Shown here piece by piece: positions 24,695 to 37,350 of a DNA stretch of 64,000 nt. The notes beneath the pieces were generated by a model, which ran no database searches, was not told the origin of the DNA, and saw nothing but the letters and a program-made list of their open reading frames with translations. This stretch comes from Acorus gramineus (lineage: Eukaryota; Streptophyta; Magnoliopsida; Acorales; Acoraceae): assembly GCA_030737835.1 (NCBI GenBank), contig JAUJYN010000075.1, forward strand, positions 92,058 through 156,057, in the 5' to 3' direction. How positions within the stretch are numbered: the first letter of the stretch is position 1; every line of letters begins with the position of its first letter. A program made the position numbers and the translations under genes.

Positions 24695-26106
24695 TGATAA
24701 GCCTATTATTTGCACATTTAATCCCCTTAATTTAGTTTTCTATTTCCTAATTTTATGTGTAATAATGACTAATATTCAGAATTTATTTGTTATTGCAGGT
24801 AATTGAGATAAATGATGATTATCAATGCAAAATATTCTATAAAGCATTTAAAGATATAAAGGAGAATCAAAAGGATTCTTGAAGATCCAAAATTATGCTA
24901 GATAAAGAATTGGTGGAGAGGATCAAAAATCAAATTCTAATCAAATATTCTTCAAATCAATGTTAAAACCGTTCCATCATTTTGACCATAACTTTTCCCT
25001 CAAGTATCATATTTTGGTCCGAAATATGGCGTTGGAAAGATATTTTCAAGATCTACAAATCAATGTTTCATGAATATTTTTCAATTCCACCTTATTAAGG
25101 ATCAAAAATTCATCCGAAGATTCTTCAGAAAATTAATGACGGGAATGAAAGATTTTACCTGCTAAACTTGTCAAATATTCATTCGAGGAAGGTTGATGGC
25201 CAATCTTGACCATCCAATTCATTGCAAATCAATGGTAGAGATTCAAGACTGGAGGCTATAAAAGGAACACATATGAAGCCAAAAAAAAAAACAAGGAGGC
25301 ATAGGGACAACCAAAGGAGAAATATTCAAGAGTTTTCTTTTTGTTTTTCTTTTCAATTGTTTTGTATATATTTAGATCTGAATTTTAATATTACTTTAGT
25401 ATTTTTATTTTCAAGAATTTTTCAATAATATGATGTCTTTTATTTTTATTTCTTTTAGTTTGATCATGTTTTCTAGTGGCTAAATCTTCAACTAGGGTTG
25501 AAGATGAAACCATGCAATGCGATTTTATATTTAGATCTGAATTCTCCATATTGTTTGCTTCATTGAGTATCGATCTCTCCTTCAATTCTCTTTTGAAACC
25601 TTTTATGTGAATGTTTTATTACTTTCTTCAAAAATCTCTTGTATTTGATTTGATAAAATATGATTTGATTGAGTTCTCTAATATTTTATGCTCTTCTTAA
25701 CAAGTTGAATATTGAGTTGGTAGATTTTATAAAGGGAAGGGAGATAGATCATTTTATGAAATAATTAATATGCATGATTTTAAATATTTATTTTTTGATT
25801 GGTATTTGATTAACGTCAATACTGATTGAGTTATATGGTGGAGTTTCATATGTGAATATAATCCCTAAATTGGTATTGCATGGTGGATTATAAAACCCTA
25901 ATTATCTTTTTATATTAATATTCGCTTAAAAATAATAATAATAAATAAACCTTCATCAATCTTCATTTCTAGTTCAATTAGTTAAATCAATTTATAATTT
26001 AATTTGAACAATTCTCTGTGGGATCGACCCGTATTTGCTAGATCTATACTTCTGTAATGATCCGTGCACTTGCAGTAATTAATAATAACTTTTAAAAATT
26101 CAATCA
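24695..26106 (+). mobile_element. probable solo LTR, about 1.4 kb
   Basis: Starts TGATAAGCCTATTATTTGCA and ends GTGCACTTGCAG...AATTCAATCA, a TG...CA span. The phrase CTGTGGGATCGACCCGTA near 26020 and the GTGCACTTGCA near the end resemble Athila/Tat-type Ty3 LTRs. Flanks TGTGA and AGTGA differ at one of five bases, a weak target duplication. No internal region or partner LTR adjoins it. Confidence 0.45.
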
Positions 26107-27760
26107 AGTGAGTTATATTGTCAAACTAGTATGATCATGTATTTAATTTGTGGATGTAATATTTACTTTTGTTTTTTTTATATTCGGAGACGAGAGGATG
26201 CAGAAGAAGAGCAGCCAGAGCACATTATAAAAATACACCCATGAAAATGTCAAGCGAGCTGCTTGATTTTATTTGCAGCCAAAGCTTGGTATATCATGCA
26301 TCATTGAATGTTTCACTAGTGAAGAGATTCAGCAAAGTTTATATGTAAATGAAGTTGATATCAGAACTGTATATATACATAGTTTCCTTCTTTCCAAGTG
26401 GGTGCATCCTTTTAGTCAGACCTACAACTTGGATATTATAGGAATTTCTTTTTCTTGAAATAAGGCCTTGAAGTGTTCAACTTGGCAACTGAAATTCTTG
26501 AATGTCCATTTAAGAATTTAAAGGCAGATCATAACATTGTATGATAAGAGTAGGAATAAAAATTTCAACATCACACTATATATTTAACATCAATGACATT
26601 GTTTTTCAATATCAATAACATTGTTTTTCAACATCAATAACATTGTACCATAACACTTTTTTTAAACATGACACTTTATATTCAACATCAATAAAAACTC
26701 ACCTGTTGCAATTCACCAAACTGATTAATATTTAAAAAAAAAAACCCAAATGTTCAGAACATCATCACAGTACTCACCTTGCTAAATCTGCTGCTATTAT
26801 ACAAGTAATTTAATATGAAGAATTATTTATACAAAACAACAATCAGCAATGTCAATCTATTCAAACTGCTACAATCAATAATAACTTCAAAACATTTTGT
26901 TTGCAATTCATTGTCCATCATCAGACCATCACCAGTCCATCATCAAAGTACACAACATTTTAAAAAGCACTCTAAGACCACAGACCATCAGAATTATCCT
27001 AATTCCTAAGCAACAGAACAACATATAGTGCAGGAGCTCTGTTACACCATGTTTAATTTGTAGAAAGTATGGCATGACTGTACATATAATATCAATATTA
27101 ACATATTAGTTCATACAAATCATCAGAATCAGAGTTGCTTAAATTTGTAAGATAGATATTCCCAATTTTTTTTGTTTATATGTTTTTGAGGTAAGCTATG
27201 TGCCACTCGTTTTGTATTTCTAGAGTTTACCACCTAGTTATAAAAAAAATATGTGTTCCCACCCTTTCATTATAGAAAAATATGCATAAACCATGGCAGT
27301 AAAAACAATAATTTTGCTCTCTTTGAATTCTAAATAGCAACTAGTCCAGGCTTAAAAGTAGTAATCAAATGACACAATGAGCAACTGTATCTATGTACGT
27401 GAATCTAAATATTTTTCAACATCAGAAATTGTTCTTTCTCAATCATTTAATCAAATTTGATTTTGACAATAACCAAGGAATTGGGTTTCACAAAATATAC
27501 AAAGAACATAAACAACACTGGTATTTCACAAAGTACAAAAACACAACTCAAACAATAAAATCATAACTTTTAGTCACGATAAAAAACAAATAGAGATCGA
27601 AACTTTACAATCTTCATTCCTATGAACCAGGGAGCGCTTCATCGCAGTGAGGGAGCCAGGGAGGTCTTTGTCGCCGAAGAGGGATCCGAGGATTGTCGCT
27701 GGAAATGGCTCTGTCACCGATGTCGGAGTTGAGGCTCAATTTTTTTCATATCAGATTAGA
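26107..27760. other. AT-rich region, no gene supported
   Basis: Contains imperfect 20-25-bp repeats of an AACATCAATAACATTG-like unit (about 26560-26700). The less AT-rich block at 27630-27735 could be an exon remnant, but no domain was recognised. Confidence 0.4.
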
Positions 27761-27950
27761 AAAAAAATCTGATAAAACCCCAACCAAAACAACAAACAAT
27801 TCAGGAAACAAATCATGAAAAAAAGATAGGTTAATCAATAAATATGATAAATAAACCTTAGATGTGAAAAAAAAAACCTAGATCTGCAAACAAATCAGAA
27901 AAAAAAAAAAAGCTAGATTTGAAAATAAATCTAAAAAATAAACCCTAGAT
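27761..27950 (-). repeat. right arm of a long inverted repeat
   Basis: Reverse-complement partner of 23953-24130. On the minus strand it begins ATCTAGGGTTTATTTTTTAG and keeps the shared segment TTTTTTTCATGATTTGTTTC. A minus-strand frame with a basic PPKKRHRLSRRSPAKKRH run enters it from 28184. Confidence 0.8.
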
Positions 27951-28299
27951 CTGAAGAAATCCTACACATAAATAAATCGGAGTAGCAAGCGCAGCAGCAA
28001 CAGGAGGAAGACGATGTCCTTGTCTTTTCGGTTTATGGCGCTTCTTAGCAGGGCTTCGTCTACTCAATCTATGGCGCTTCTTAGGTGGAGCGGCCCCTAG
28101 GATGCCGTCATAGATGAACGACAAAGTGGACTGATGAGACACCAAAGTACAGGTGCGTGTTTGAAGAGGATCGATATCTGACATTTTCAGATCCCGAATG
28201 AGACTGAAAAACCAAACGATGATGTTGGGGATGAAAAAATCATTTGAAACAGAGTCTTGGAAATTTTGTCTGATTTGGTGTTTTGAGATCCCAAGGGGG

Positions 28300-29158
28300 C
28301 CGGCCAGAGGTGACTAAGGACTGCCAGAGGTGGTCGGAGGCGGCGTAGGGTGGTCGAAAGACTATCGAAGGGGGTAGAAGGCCGACAGAGGAGGTGGAGG
28401 GCTGCCGAACGATCTCCAGAGGGCGGCCGAGGTGGCGGAGGGCGGTTGGAGGATCGCCGGAGGCGGACGGAGGTGCTGAAGGGCAGTGGAGAATGGCAAC
28501 CAGCGGCGGTGAAGGGTGGCCTGGGCAGTGGCTCAGAGCATGCGCGGGCTCAGGAAGCTGTCTGAAAGCGGGCCGAGTGCGGCAGGGGCTCGGCTCGCCC
28601 GCACTCGGCTCGCGCGGGCTGGCACAGGCTCCGGATAAGATCCAAGGAGATCCGGGAGAGTGTCTGGGAGATCCGGGATTCTATTCACGATAAGATCTGA
28701 GACAAGATCACGAGAAATCCGAATGGATCAGTGCGGAATGCGCAGATCTGACGACAGAGCAGACGCTCGAACAGGGTAGGGCACTCAGGCAGCGAGTGGT
28801 AGGGCGCGACAGAGCGCACAACGAGGAACCTGACAGGGCAGGTACAGGTGCAGCGCAATTGGGCAGGGCTACGCGGCGCGGCAGGAAGGGGCGGCGCGAG
28901 TAGCGGCATGGGCCGCGCGCACTGCGGCGGTAGGGCTGTGGGGCAAGGGGGCACGATGGCGGCGGTGACGGCGACAATGACGGTGATGAAGGATTTCATA
29001 TATAATTAGGGTTTTTGAGATGGTGACTCTGATACCATGTTAGAATTAGAGAATGAAATAATGAGAAATCCTTATATTCCAATTAGGGTTTAATCCCTTT
29101 TGTATACAATTGCATGGGAGTTACACGTGTAATCCACTACACATATTATGAGATAACA
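28300..29158 (-). mobile_element. Ty1/copia remnant: 5' LTR, primer site and GC-rich leader
   Basis: In minus-strand order: an LTR of about 121 bp (29158-29038, TGTTAT...TTCTAACA), then directly TGGTATCAGAG (29037-29026), the initiator tRNA-Met primer-binding site of plant LTR elements, then a C/G-rich leader down to roughly 28300. No gag or pol follows, so only the 5' end survives. The leader shares GAGATCCGGGA-type phrases with the leader of the complete copia element at 41821-46835. The left boundary is uncertain. Confidence 0.65.
29038..29158 (-). repeat. copia LTR (remnant element)
   Basis: TGTTAGAATTAGAG at one end and GAGATAACA at the other, next to a tRNA-Met primer site. The start resembles the LTR of the 41821-46835 copia element (TGTTAGAATATGAAAAGAATG), which suggests related families. 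Confidence 0.65.
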
Positions 29159-29199
29159 CACACACACATATATCCTAATCATTTCAAATATAGGGACAT

Positions 29200-29410
29200 G
29201 ATTAGGTGAGGCCATGCGGCAAGTGCGAATCGCGTATCTACATCACTTATCAAGGTATATGCGTCGATAAAGATAGCATATCAGATCATTGAAGCATATA
29301 CCTCATTGAATTGAAGCTTATCGAGGTATATACTTTCTTTATCGGCACATATACCTCGTTAAGTGATGTATATACGCAGTTCGCATCTGCTGCATAGCCT
29401 CACCCTAATC
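29200..29410. mobile_element. MITE with about 50-bp terminal inverted repeats
   Basis: The ends GATTAGGTGAGGCCATGCGG and its imperfect complement (…GCATAGCCTCACCCTAATC) pair over about 50 bp, leaving a roughly 110-bp AT-rich centre. A 17-bp host sequence, CCTAATCATTTCAAATA, lies on both sides (29174-29190 and 29404-29420), partly overlapping the right terminus. No coding capacity. Transcripts would fold into a long hairpin. Confidence 0.75.
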
Positions 29411-29429
29411 ATTTCAAATAATACGCAGT

Positions 29430-29520
29430 AATAAGAAGTTCAAAGACTACCTAATTAAGGTATATATGATCACTAATTCTTACACCCACCTCTTGAATTA
29501 ATTAATATGCATGGCTTGCT
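29430..29520. repeat. direct repeat, left copy (about 90 bp)
   Basis: AATAAGAAGTTCAAAGACTA... to ...ATGGCTTGCT. It matches 30101-30189 with small indels. The pair brackets the inverted-repeat element at 29531-30028. Confidence 0.85.
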
Positions 29521-29530
29521 CATATATATA

Positions 29531-30026
29531 GGGGCGCGATGGGGTGCGACCGTGCGCACGGTGCACCCCTCGTGCGCCCCTAACGTCGACCGTGCGATCG
29601 ACGTTCTCGCGATCGCACGGTCGACTTTTTTATAAAAACAAAAAACAAAAAAAATGAAAAAAAAAAAACGTCACTCCCGTCGCCCCCGTCGACCGACGAC
29701 CGCGACCCCGTCGACGACGACGACGACCGCGACCCCGACTGCACGGACCGACCCCCATCGACGACGACCGCGACGACCGCGACCCCGACTGGACGGACCG
29801 ACCCCCATCGACGACGACCGCGACCCCGTCGACCCCCGTCACCCCCGTCGTCCCCGTCGACCCCCGTCACCCCCGTCGACGATGACCGCGTTTTTTTTTT
29901 TTTCGTTTTTTTTGTTTTTTTTTTAAAAAAAACGTCGACCGTGCGATCACGAGAACGTCGATCGCACGGTCGACGTACGGGGCGCACGAGGGGTGCACCG
30001 TGCGCACGGTCGCACCCCATCGTGCG

Positions 30027-30028
<2 letters not shown>
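29531..30028. mobile_element. GC-rich inverted-repeat element, 498 bp, in a TA microsatellite
   Basis: The terminal 95 bp at each end are near-perfect inverted copies (start GGGGCGCGATGGGGTGCGAC; the other end is its complement with a few changes). The centre has GTCGACCCC-type repeats flanked by A/T tracts. Both ends abut TA repeats, so a TA target is likely. The start GATGGGGTGCGACC links it to the elements at 58760 and 22236. The open frames inside are by-products of the repeats. Confidence 0.8.

Positions 30029-30071
<43 letters not shown>
30029..30071. repeat. (TA)n microsatellite
   Basis: About 20 uninterrupted TA units directly beside the inverted-repeat element. It is the probable insertion target, expanded on this side. 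Confidence 0.95.
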
Positions 30072-30075
<4 letters not shown>

Positions 30076-30100
30076 TCAATCCAACTCATATAAAATTAGA

Positions 30101-30189
30101 AATAATAAGTTCAAAGACTAGCTAATTGAGGTATATGATCACGAATTCTTACACCCACCTCTTGAATTAATTAATTAATATGGCTTGCT
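30101..30189. repeat. direct repeat, right copy (about 90 bp)
   Basis: Second copy of 29430-29520, ending TGGCTTGCTC. Its divergence from the left copy suggests an old segmental duplication rather than a transposon target duplication. Confidence 0.85.
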
Positions 30190-30266
30190 CGCAATGCCAT
30201 TAGTCCAAATGAGAATTCATATACTCTGAGAATATTTGAGAAATAATTATCAGATCAACTAAGGAT

Positions 30267-33200
30267 TTGGGTCTTCAATGCTGGGTGAAGGTGGAGCTCG
30301 CGATGACGGACTTTGATGCCATCCTGGGAATGGATTGGCTTGCGGCTAGTCATGCCAGCATCGACTGTTTTGCCAAGTCGGTGTCTTTCCACCTTCCGGG
30401 TCGGAGGTCCTTCCAGTTCGTGGGCGATCGTGACGTAGCCCCTTTGGGGTTCGTGTCGTCCATGCAGGCGTGGAGACTCCTTCAGGGAGGATGTGAGGGC
30501 TTTCTAGCGTACATTGCTCAGGAGGATGCACCGCTGCGGGCAGATATCAGTCAGACTCCGGTCGTGGTAGAGTATCCCGAGGTTTTCCCCGATGATCTTC
30601 CGGGATTACCGCCGGATCGCGCGATCGAGTTTGAGATCAATCTGATTCCGGGGACCGAGCCGATTTTGAGAGCTCCGTACCGGATGGCCCCTGCAGAGCT
30701 GAGGGTGCTCAAAGAGCAGTTGGAGGAGTTGCTGGAGAAGGGCTTCGCACGTTCGAGTGTTTCTCCGTGGGGAGCCCCTGTCCTGTTCGTCCGGAAGAAG
30801 GACGGTTCGCTGCGGCTGTGTATTGATTACAGGCAGCTGAATAAACGGACAGTGAAGAACAAGTACCCGTTGTCGCGGATCGACGATCTGTTTGACCAGC
30901 TCTAGGGAGCGCGTGTCTTTTCCAAGATCGATCTCCGCTCGGGGTACTACCAGCTGAAGATCCGGGAGTCAGACATTCCGAAGACGGCCTTTCGCACCCG
31001 GTATGGGCACTACGAGTTCAGAGTACTGCCATTCGGGTTGACGAATGCGCCGGCGGCCTTCATGGATCTGATGAACCGGGTGTTTCGGCCCTTCCTCGAC
31101 TCCTTTGTGGTAGTATTCATCGATGACATATTGGTGTACTCGAGGAGTCTTGAGGAGCACGCTCACCATCTCCGCACTGTCTTGGAGACTTTGGCCAGAC
31201 ATCAGTTGTTCACCAAGTTCAGCAAGTGCGAGTTCTGGTTGGAGCGTATGGCCTTTCTGGGCCATGTGATTTCCGGTGAGGGCATATCTGTGGACCCGGA
31301 GAAGACGCTTGCCGTGTCGAATTGGCGTCGACCGTCGAACCCCACAGAGATTCGGAGCTTCTTGGGCTTGGCGGGTTATTACAGGAGGTTTGTCGAGGGT
31401 TTCTCGAAGATAGCCGTTCCTCTTACCCGCCTCACTCGGAAGGATGTCCGGTTCGAGTGGTCCCCTGCTTGCGAGGAGAGCTTCCTGGAGCTGAAGCGAA
31501 GGCTCACCTCAGCGCCAGTTCTTACCCTTCCGTCTAGGAGTGGTGGGTTCGCAGTTTACACAGATGCATCGCAGTTGGGTGTGGGTTGCGTCCTGATGCA
31601 GCACAGTAAGGTTGTGGCTTACGCGTCTCGTCAGTTGAAGCCTCATGAGCATAATTACCCCACCCACGACCTGGAGTTGGCAGCGATCATCTTTGCGCTA
31701 AAGATGTGGAGGCATTACCTTTATGGAGAGGAGTTCGAGCTCTTTACCGATCATAAGAGCTTGACATATTTGCAGTCCCAGCCGGAGCTCAACATGCGTC
31801 AGAGACGTTGGGTCGAGTTCCTGACGGACTACGATTGTGACATCGCTTACCATCCGGGTAAGGCGAATGTCGTGGCAGATGCGCTCAGTAGGCAGCCCTT
31901 GGGCATGGCCGCCCATATGGCTGTCCGTCGTTGGAGGCTTCTGGAGGAGGCCGCTTGCTGGATCAGTGTTCAAGAGACTCCTGCAGGTGGCTTTTTGGCC
32001 AGGCTGGTGGTGCAGCCAGTCCTTCTCGACGATATCCGCACGGCTCAGGCTCAGGATCCGCATTTTATAGTCCTCTCTAAAGGCGTCGCCCGGGGTGAGC
32101 GTCCGGACTACCAGATTCGCGCGGACGGGATCCTGCGGTTCAGAGGCCGAGTATGCATTCCCGACGACGCAGAGCTGAAGCGGAAGATTCTGGACGAGGC
32201 CCATCGCTCGAGGTACACAGTGCATCCTGGTGGCACGAAGATGTACAGGGGCCTTCGTCGTGGCTACTGGTGGTGCGGGATGAAGACGGATATTGCCCGT
32301 TTCGTTGCCCGATGCCTAGTATGCCAGCAGGTGAAGTCGGAGCATCAGCGCCCTGCGGGGAAGCTGCAGTCCATTGAGATCCCTCAGTGGAAGTGGGAGC
32401 AGATCACCATGGACTTCGTCTCGGGTTTGCCGAGGTCACGTTCGGGTCGCGATGCCATCTGGGTGATCGTCGACCGGTTGACGAAGTCTGCTCATTTCCT
32501 CCCCATCCGACTCACCGATTCTCTGGACACCCTGGCGCAGTTATTTGTCTCCGAGATTGTCCGTCTCCATGGCACTCCAGTCAGCATCATTTCCGATCGA
32601 GACGCGCGTTTTACTTCGAGGTTCTGGCGTAGCCTCCAGCACGCCCTTGGTACGAACCTCCATTTCAGTACAGCGTTTCATCCGCAGACGGACGGCCAGT
32701 CGGAGAGGACGATCCAGACTCTTGAGGACATGCTGCGAGCCTGTGTTCTCGATTTTGGGGGCAGTTGGGAGAGGCATCTCCCGTTGGTGGAGTTTGCCTA
32801 AAACAACAGCTACCACTCGAGCATCCGGATGGCTCCTTACGAGGCACTTTATGGCCGCAGCTGCAGGTCCCCCCTGTGTTGGGACGAGGTCGGAGAGCAC
32901 CAGTTGGAGGGACCAGAGATCGTTCACCAGACCTCAGAGATGGTGAAGACGATTCGCGAGCGTATCCGAGTCGCTCAGAGTCGTCAGAAGTGCTACGCCG
33001 ACCGTCGTCGCCGTGAGCTCACCTTCGAGGTTGGTGACCATGTCTTCTTGAAGGTGTCCCCGATGAAGGGCATCTTCCGTTTCGGTGTGCGGGGCAAGCT
33101 GAGTCTGCGTTTCATTGGGCTGTTCCTCATCCTCGAGCGAGTTGGGGAGGTGGCCTATCGCATAGCTCTGCCCCCACAGTTGGCTCAGGCCCATGACGTC

Positions 33201-33452
33201 TTCCATGTCTCGCAGCTGAGGCGATATGTCCATGATCCTGCTCACGTCATCCCGTTCGAGCCGCTCGTCTTCGAGCCGGACTTGTCTTACGTTGAGCAGC
33301 CGATTGAGATCCTGGACCGCTGCGAGAAGAGGCTCCGCACCAAGACCGTCCAGCTGGTCAAGGTGCGATGGCAGCACCGTTCCGGTGCCGAGGCCACTTG
33401 GGAGCTCGAGGACGCCATGCGTGACGCGTATCCACATCTTTTCCCTTCTTAG
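30267..33452 (+). pseudogene. gypsy pol polyprotein: PR end, RT, RNase H, IN, chromodomain
   Basis: One frame of about 1,062 codons, interrupted by only two in-frame stops (TAG at 30903, TAA at 32799), each explained by a single base change. Domains in order (approximate residues): end of retropepsin with [11 protein letters not shown] (12-25); reverse transcriptase (110-300) with the FIDD catalytic motif; RNase H with YTDAS, a conserved Glu in DLELAA and further Asp residues (430-540); integrase HHCC zinc region (645-690), then DDE residues in MDF, SDRD and SERT (about 715, 777, 812); and a chromodomain at 1010-1060 with TWELED. Chromodomains direct integration toward particular chromatin. 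The few lesions suggest a fairly young copy, inactive through truncation and the stops. Confidence 0.92.
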
Positions 33453-33486
33453 ATGTTCTTGTATTTATTTTGAGGACAAAATTTTC

Positions 33487-33500
33487 TAAGGGGGGGAGAA
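33487..33500 (+). other. polypurine tract of the gypsy element
   Basis: AAGGGGGGGAGAA lies directly before the TGTTATATATG LTR start. It primes plus-strand synthesis in LTR elements. Confidence 0.85.
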
Positions 33501-33735
33501 TGTTATATATGTGTCACTTTTTAGCCATATGGTAACCATTGGAGCATTCTGGCAGTTTTTTGGGTTTTTTCATTTTTCGATCGGAACCGCTAAAATTTTG
33601 AACTGTTAGCTATCGTCCTGTGTTTGAGGACTCCGATTGAAAATCTAACTGCATATTATGTGTCCTAGTTCCATTTCAAGCCACTCACAAAAATTTCATC
33701 GACATAATCTCAGTTTGTTCAGAGACCTCTGTTTT
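33501..33735 (+). repeat. 3' LTR of the gypsy element, truncated
   Basis: Aligns with the first part of the solo LTR at 59230 (shared TGTTATATATGTGTCACTTT, TAGCTATCGTCCTG and GGACTCCGATTGAAAATC) with moderate divergence. It ends abruptly, with no TG...CA terminus. Confidence 0.85.
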
Positions 33736-36224
33736 TATATATATTGGAAGAAATCTTTTATACTATCATGGGAACCAATCCTCTTCTATCCAAAGAAAAA
33801 CAACAATAACAACTTATTATTATTATACTGACATAATTAATTAAATTATATTTATCCTTTTTATTTATAGTTTGATTGTTATTCTCCAAACCGATAGATA
33901 GAAAAATTATTAAAATAATGGCCATATATACCTACTAATCAAACCAATAAGCTACATAAAGTGGACAAAAATCACTCTCATACATATTCTCTCTCCTCAA
34001 AACCAATTGAATCGTCATGATTCATCTCATCTAATTAATCAATAGCTCAACTCATGCATTCATATATCCTTCCATCATTCTCACGTCCTCTGATGTCTCT
34101 TCTTACTTCGCATTGTGAATTTTAGAATAGGAGACCTCTAGCAACATTCAATTAAAAGCAGTCCCCAATGACTAATTCAGAATAGCAATTTCAGTTCAAA
34201 AACAAAGAAAAAAAGAATAGCAATTGATTTGACTAACCACATGTAACACTAGCTAGCTATAGCTAGCTAGAACAACATGCATGGGCACAGATGGAGCATT
34301 CCTATAGTTCAATCCATAAATATTAAATATCTATTTATATTATTAACTAAAAGTGTTTTTAACTTTCTCATGCTAGAAATTATATTAAAGATATATTGAA
34401 TTACTGATTGTGATCGTACCGCATCATATTTTTTTGTTATTTTTTTTAATAGATTAAAGTTGAGATATTCATGAAATATAAGTGATAAATAGCTAATTTC
34501 GGCTCACATATGAGTTTTAACGTTTGATATCATTTTTCACTCTAAAATAGTTTTCTTTTTAAAAAAAAATTATTTCACAGTTATAAATATATATCGAAAA
34601 ACTCTTTTTAACAAGCCATTGATCACCCCCAATCAAAGTTATACTTAAAAAAAAAAAAAATTTTTAAAGAATTTTAAGAATATTTAGTTATTGGCTTTTT
34701 TGTATTTATATATAAATTGGATAATATAATCCTTATACACCAAATCTTAATGATATTTGGTAACTGAAAATCCATTTTAATTTGTTTAATTTTACATACC
34801 TCTTAATTTGCACACCCCCCTTCACATGACCATGTTTTGTGCATCTAAAGATGAGGCGGAACGATGAGAAGGTCATCTGGCGAGAAAAAGCTGTATTCCA
34901 CAAATGAGAGTGTATAAATTGGAAGACTGTATAAACATAATTCACTTAAATTAGTAAATTAGAGAGACAAACAAATTGAAGGGTGTACAAATTAAAAATA
35001 CTCTAGAGATGCAAATATAGACATTTCTTGTTGTAATTAATAAATCACATTTACCATATACAGACTGTTTTATATTGCATCAATGATACCAAGTGGAGAT
35101 TATTAACTCGACAATGCCACCGGACACGCAACTATTTTCTTCTTTATATACAATTATATATATTGCCACCATAATGCATAACTCATTTTATCAATGCACA
35201 CCCCACAACTTACGCAGCCCACCCCAATATCAAACCAACCCAACAACTTTTTTTATTTTTTCAAACCCACCCCCTATATATGCTTAATTATGTACCATGT
35301 GATCCCACCTCTTTCATTTTCTCCTCTTCTTCCTCTCTCCATTCTCTTTTTTTTTTTTCTTCATCCCCTCGCAAATTCTCCTCCTCTGTCGAATCGCATC
35401 GTCATTGGCCCACCCTCGATTGTGAAGCATCCCGATCACCCGGCCATCATCTTCCAACATTAGCAACCCTTTTTTGTTTTTATACTGTTTGGGGTATGAG
35501 AAACCTTAAATTTCCTTATAAACCCTTGTTTGTTCATTTTCATATGATTGTTTGATAGTAAGTTGTATGTATTATGGTTGATATGCATCATTTGATGGAA
35601 AATGGTTTCTACATTGGTTGGGAGACATAATACACTAGTATCTTGTATGGAAATTAATGGATTGGCAGTTAATTTTGCATTTTTTCTTTCGTTTTACCTT
35701 TATGGATTCTTGTGACCATTTTGTAGTGTACTAATCCCATCTTTATTTAACACGTTTGTTTTCTTTTGAGTTTGCTTAATTTTTCTATTAGTATTCCATT
35801 ATTACTGGATAACATTATGTCTTGTTAAATGAAGAAAGTAAATTGTGGTTCTTTAATTCATCTAATAATGAATCCTTAGAACAATAAGGAAACTATAGAA
35901 TGTAGTTATTATTGTATGGGCATCAAATTCTAGGTAAATGAGTGAACTGTTAAATATTTTTGTCAATGGAAATGATGAGAATGTCTGTGACTGAATCAGG
36001 TGGGAGGTTTTTTATGCTATACATTAGCAATTGTGTTTGGCTGTTATTTATATGAAATTGTACTCTTCATTTATGGTTTATAGAGTTAAGAATGATTGAT
36101 AGTTAATAGGGTTTTTACAGTAGTTCTTTCAATTCTTGTAAAGGAGTTCGGAATTATGGGAAAAGGGAATGTTTATTTCATCTTTCTCCATATGCATGAG
36201 TACTAACACTTATTTTCGATGCAG
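33736..36224. other. intergenic, no gene supported
   Basis: AT-rich DNA. A perfect 22-bp palindrome of CTAG units lies at 34249-34270. The pyrimidine-rich block at 35310-35460 looks like a 5' UTR and leads, across T-rich intron-like DNA, towards the fragment at 36225, so it may be that gene's first exon. No convincing coding frame in it. Confidence 0.4.
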
Positions 36225-36458
36225 TATGGATCCGAAGGAATGTGTTCGACCTACAGCTTCCAATCGGAAGAGTAGATCAAAAGATGCACCTTCAAGTTTT
36301 CAAAATGTTGTTGAGGACCCACAAGAAGAGGAAGTGGTGGTGGAGATTCAGATATCGATGAGGCCAGCTTGAAAGGTCCTTTCCAAGGTGGACCAACAAA
36401 TAATGATCTCTTTGTGGACTACCGATATCATGTGGCATACTATAACTGGAATGACAAG
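36225..36458 (+). pseudogene. plant-mobile-domain-like gene fragment
   Basis: The exon-like block follows a TTTTCGATGCAG acceptor and ends AATGACAAG at a GTATAC donor. It opens with ATG at 36226 and reads MDPKECVRPTASNRKSRSKD. A frame change near 36320-36350 then gives GDSDIDEASLKGPFQGGPTN followed by VDYRYHVAYYNWND. The GPFQGGP...YHVA...W pattern resembles the start of the plant mobile domain (MAIN/MAIL1 and related transposon-derived proteins). The frame break, short length and lack of a continuing domain mark it as a fragment. Family assignment is by motif memory only. Confidence 0.4.
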
Positions 36459-36664
36459 GTATACATCTGGCGTTTTACAGAAACACATGCAGAATGTAAT
36501 TGACTACTGTCAATATAGCATGCCTCTTCCCGCTTCGATCACTTTCGACACATTGGGAACTAAGGAACATCGTAGGAAGAAAGGGAATGATCGTTCTTCG
36601 CAACACTGAACTAAGCCTAATCTGTTGACAGTTTCCCATGAATGTTTTTTTTTGTTCGAACATC

Positions 36665-37155
36665 CTCTGGTTAAGCATTAATTACATCCATGTATCAAAT
36701 GGGTCAATCAACTGTTTTTTTTTTTTTTTTTTTTTTGTATGTAATGGCTGTTGTTGAAAGTTTCTTGAACTATTTTCTTCGAACAACTGAATCAAATGCT
36801 GTAGATACTTGTTTTGGGTATGATGACTACCAGGTTCAAATTTAAGAAATTATGAGTTTATGAATTTTAAATGTTACCATGGCTCCCAAGTTGTGAGTGA
36901 TTCCTTGGCTAAGGATTAATTACATCCATGTATCAAATGGGTCAATCAACTATTTTTTTTTTATATTTTTTTTTGTATGTAATGGCTGTTGTTGAAAGTT
37001 TCTTGAACTATTTTCTTCGAACAACTGAATCAAATGTTGTAAATACTTGTTTTGGATATGATGACTACCAGGTTCAAATTTAAAAAATTATGAGTTTATG
37101 AATTTTAAATGTTACCATGGCTACCAAGTTGTGAGTGATTCCTTGGCTAAGGATT
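36665..37155. repeat. tandem duplication, about 238-bp unit
   Basis: ATTAATTACATCCATGTATC occurs at 36677 and 36915. Both copies contain a T-run, GTATGTAATGGCTGTTGTTG and TTACCATGGCT, with a handful of differences. Confidence 0.9.
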
Positions 37156-37350
37156 CCTTTTAACGTGCAATGTTTTTGAATCTTATTGAATGTTAGTCAA
37201 TATAGTGCTCATTTGAAACCATATAAATTTAGTATCAATGAGTTTGAAATGTACTGGTTCAATGGAAAGGTTTTGAGCAATCATTGGCCCAGGGCTGAAT
37301 CAGATAACAGTTTTAATTTTCTTGTCTGCTTGGTTCGACACTAGTAGTGT

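Larger units (their letters stand above)
30246..33735 (+). mobile_element. Ty3/gypsy chromovirus (Tekay/Del-like), 5'-truncated
   Basis: Contains the end of the protease, all of RT, RNase H and integrase, a C-terminal chromodomain, a polypurine tract and the first 235 bp of the 3' LTR. Gag, most of the protease and the 5' LTR are absent, and the 3' LTR stops at about 33735. The LTR start matches the solo LTR at 59230-62873, so this family has LTRs of about 3.6 kb, consistent with Tekay/Del elements. Confidence 0.9.
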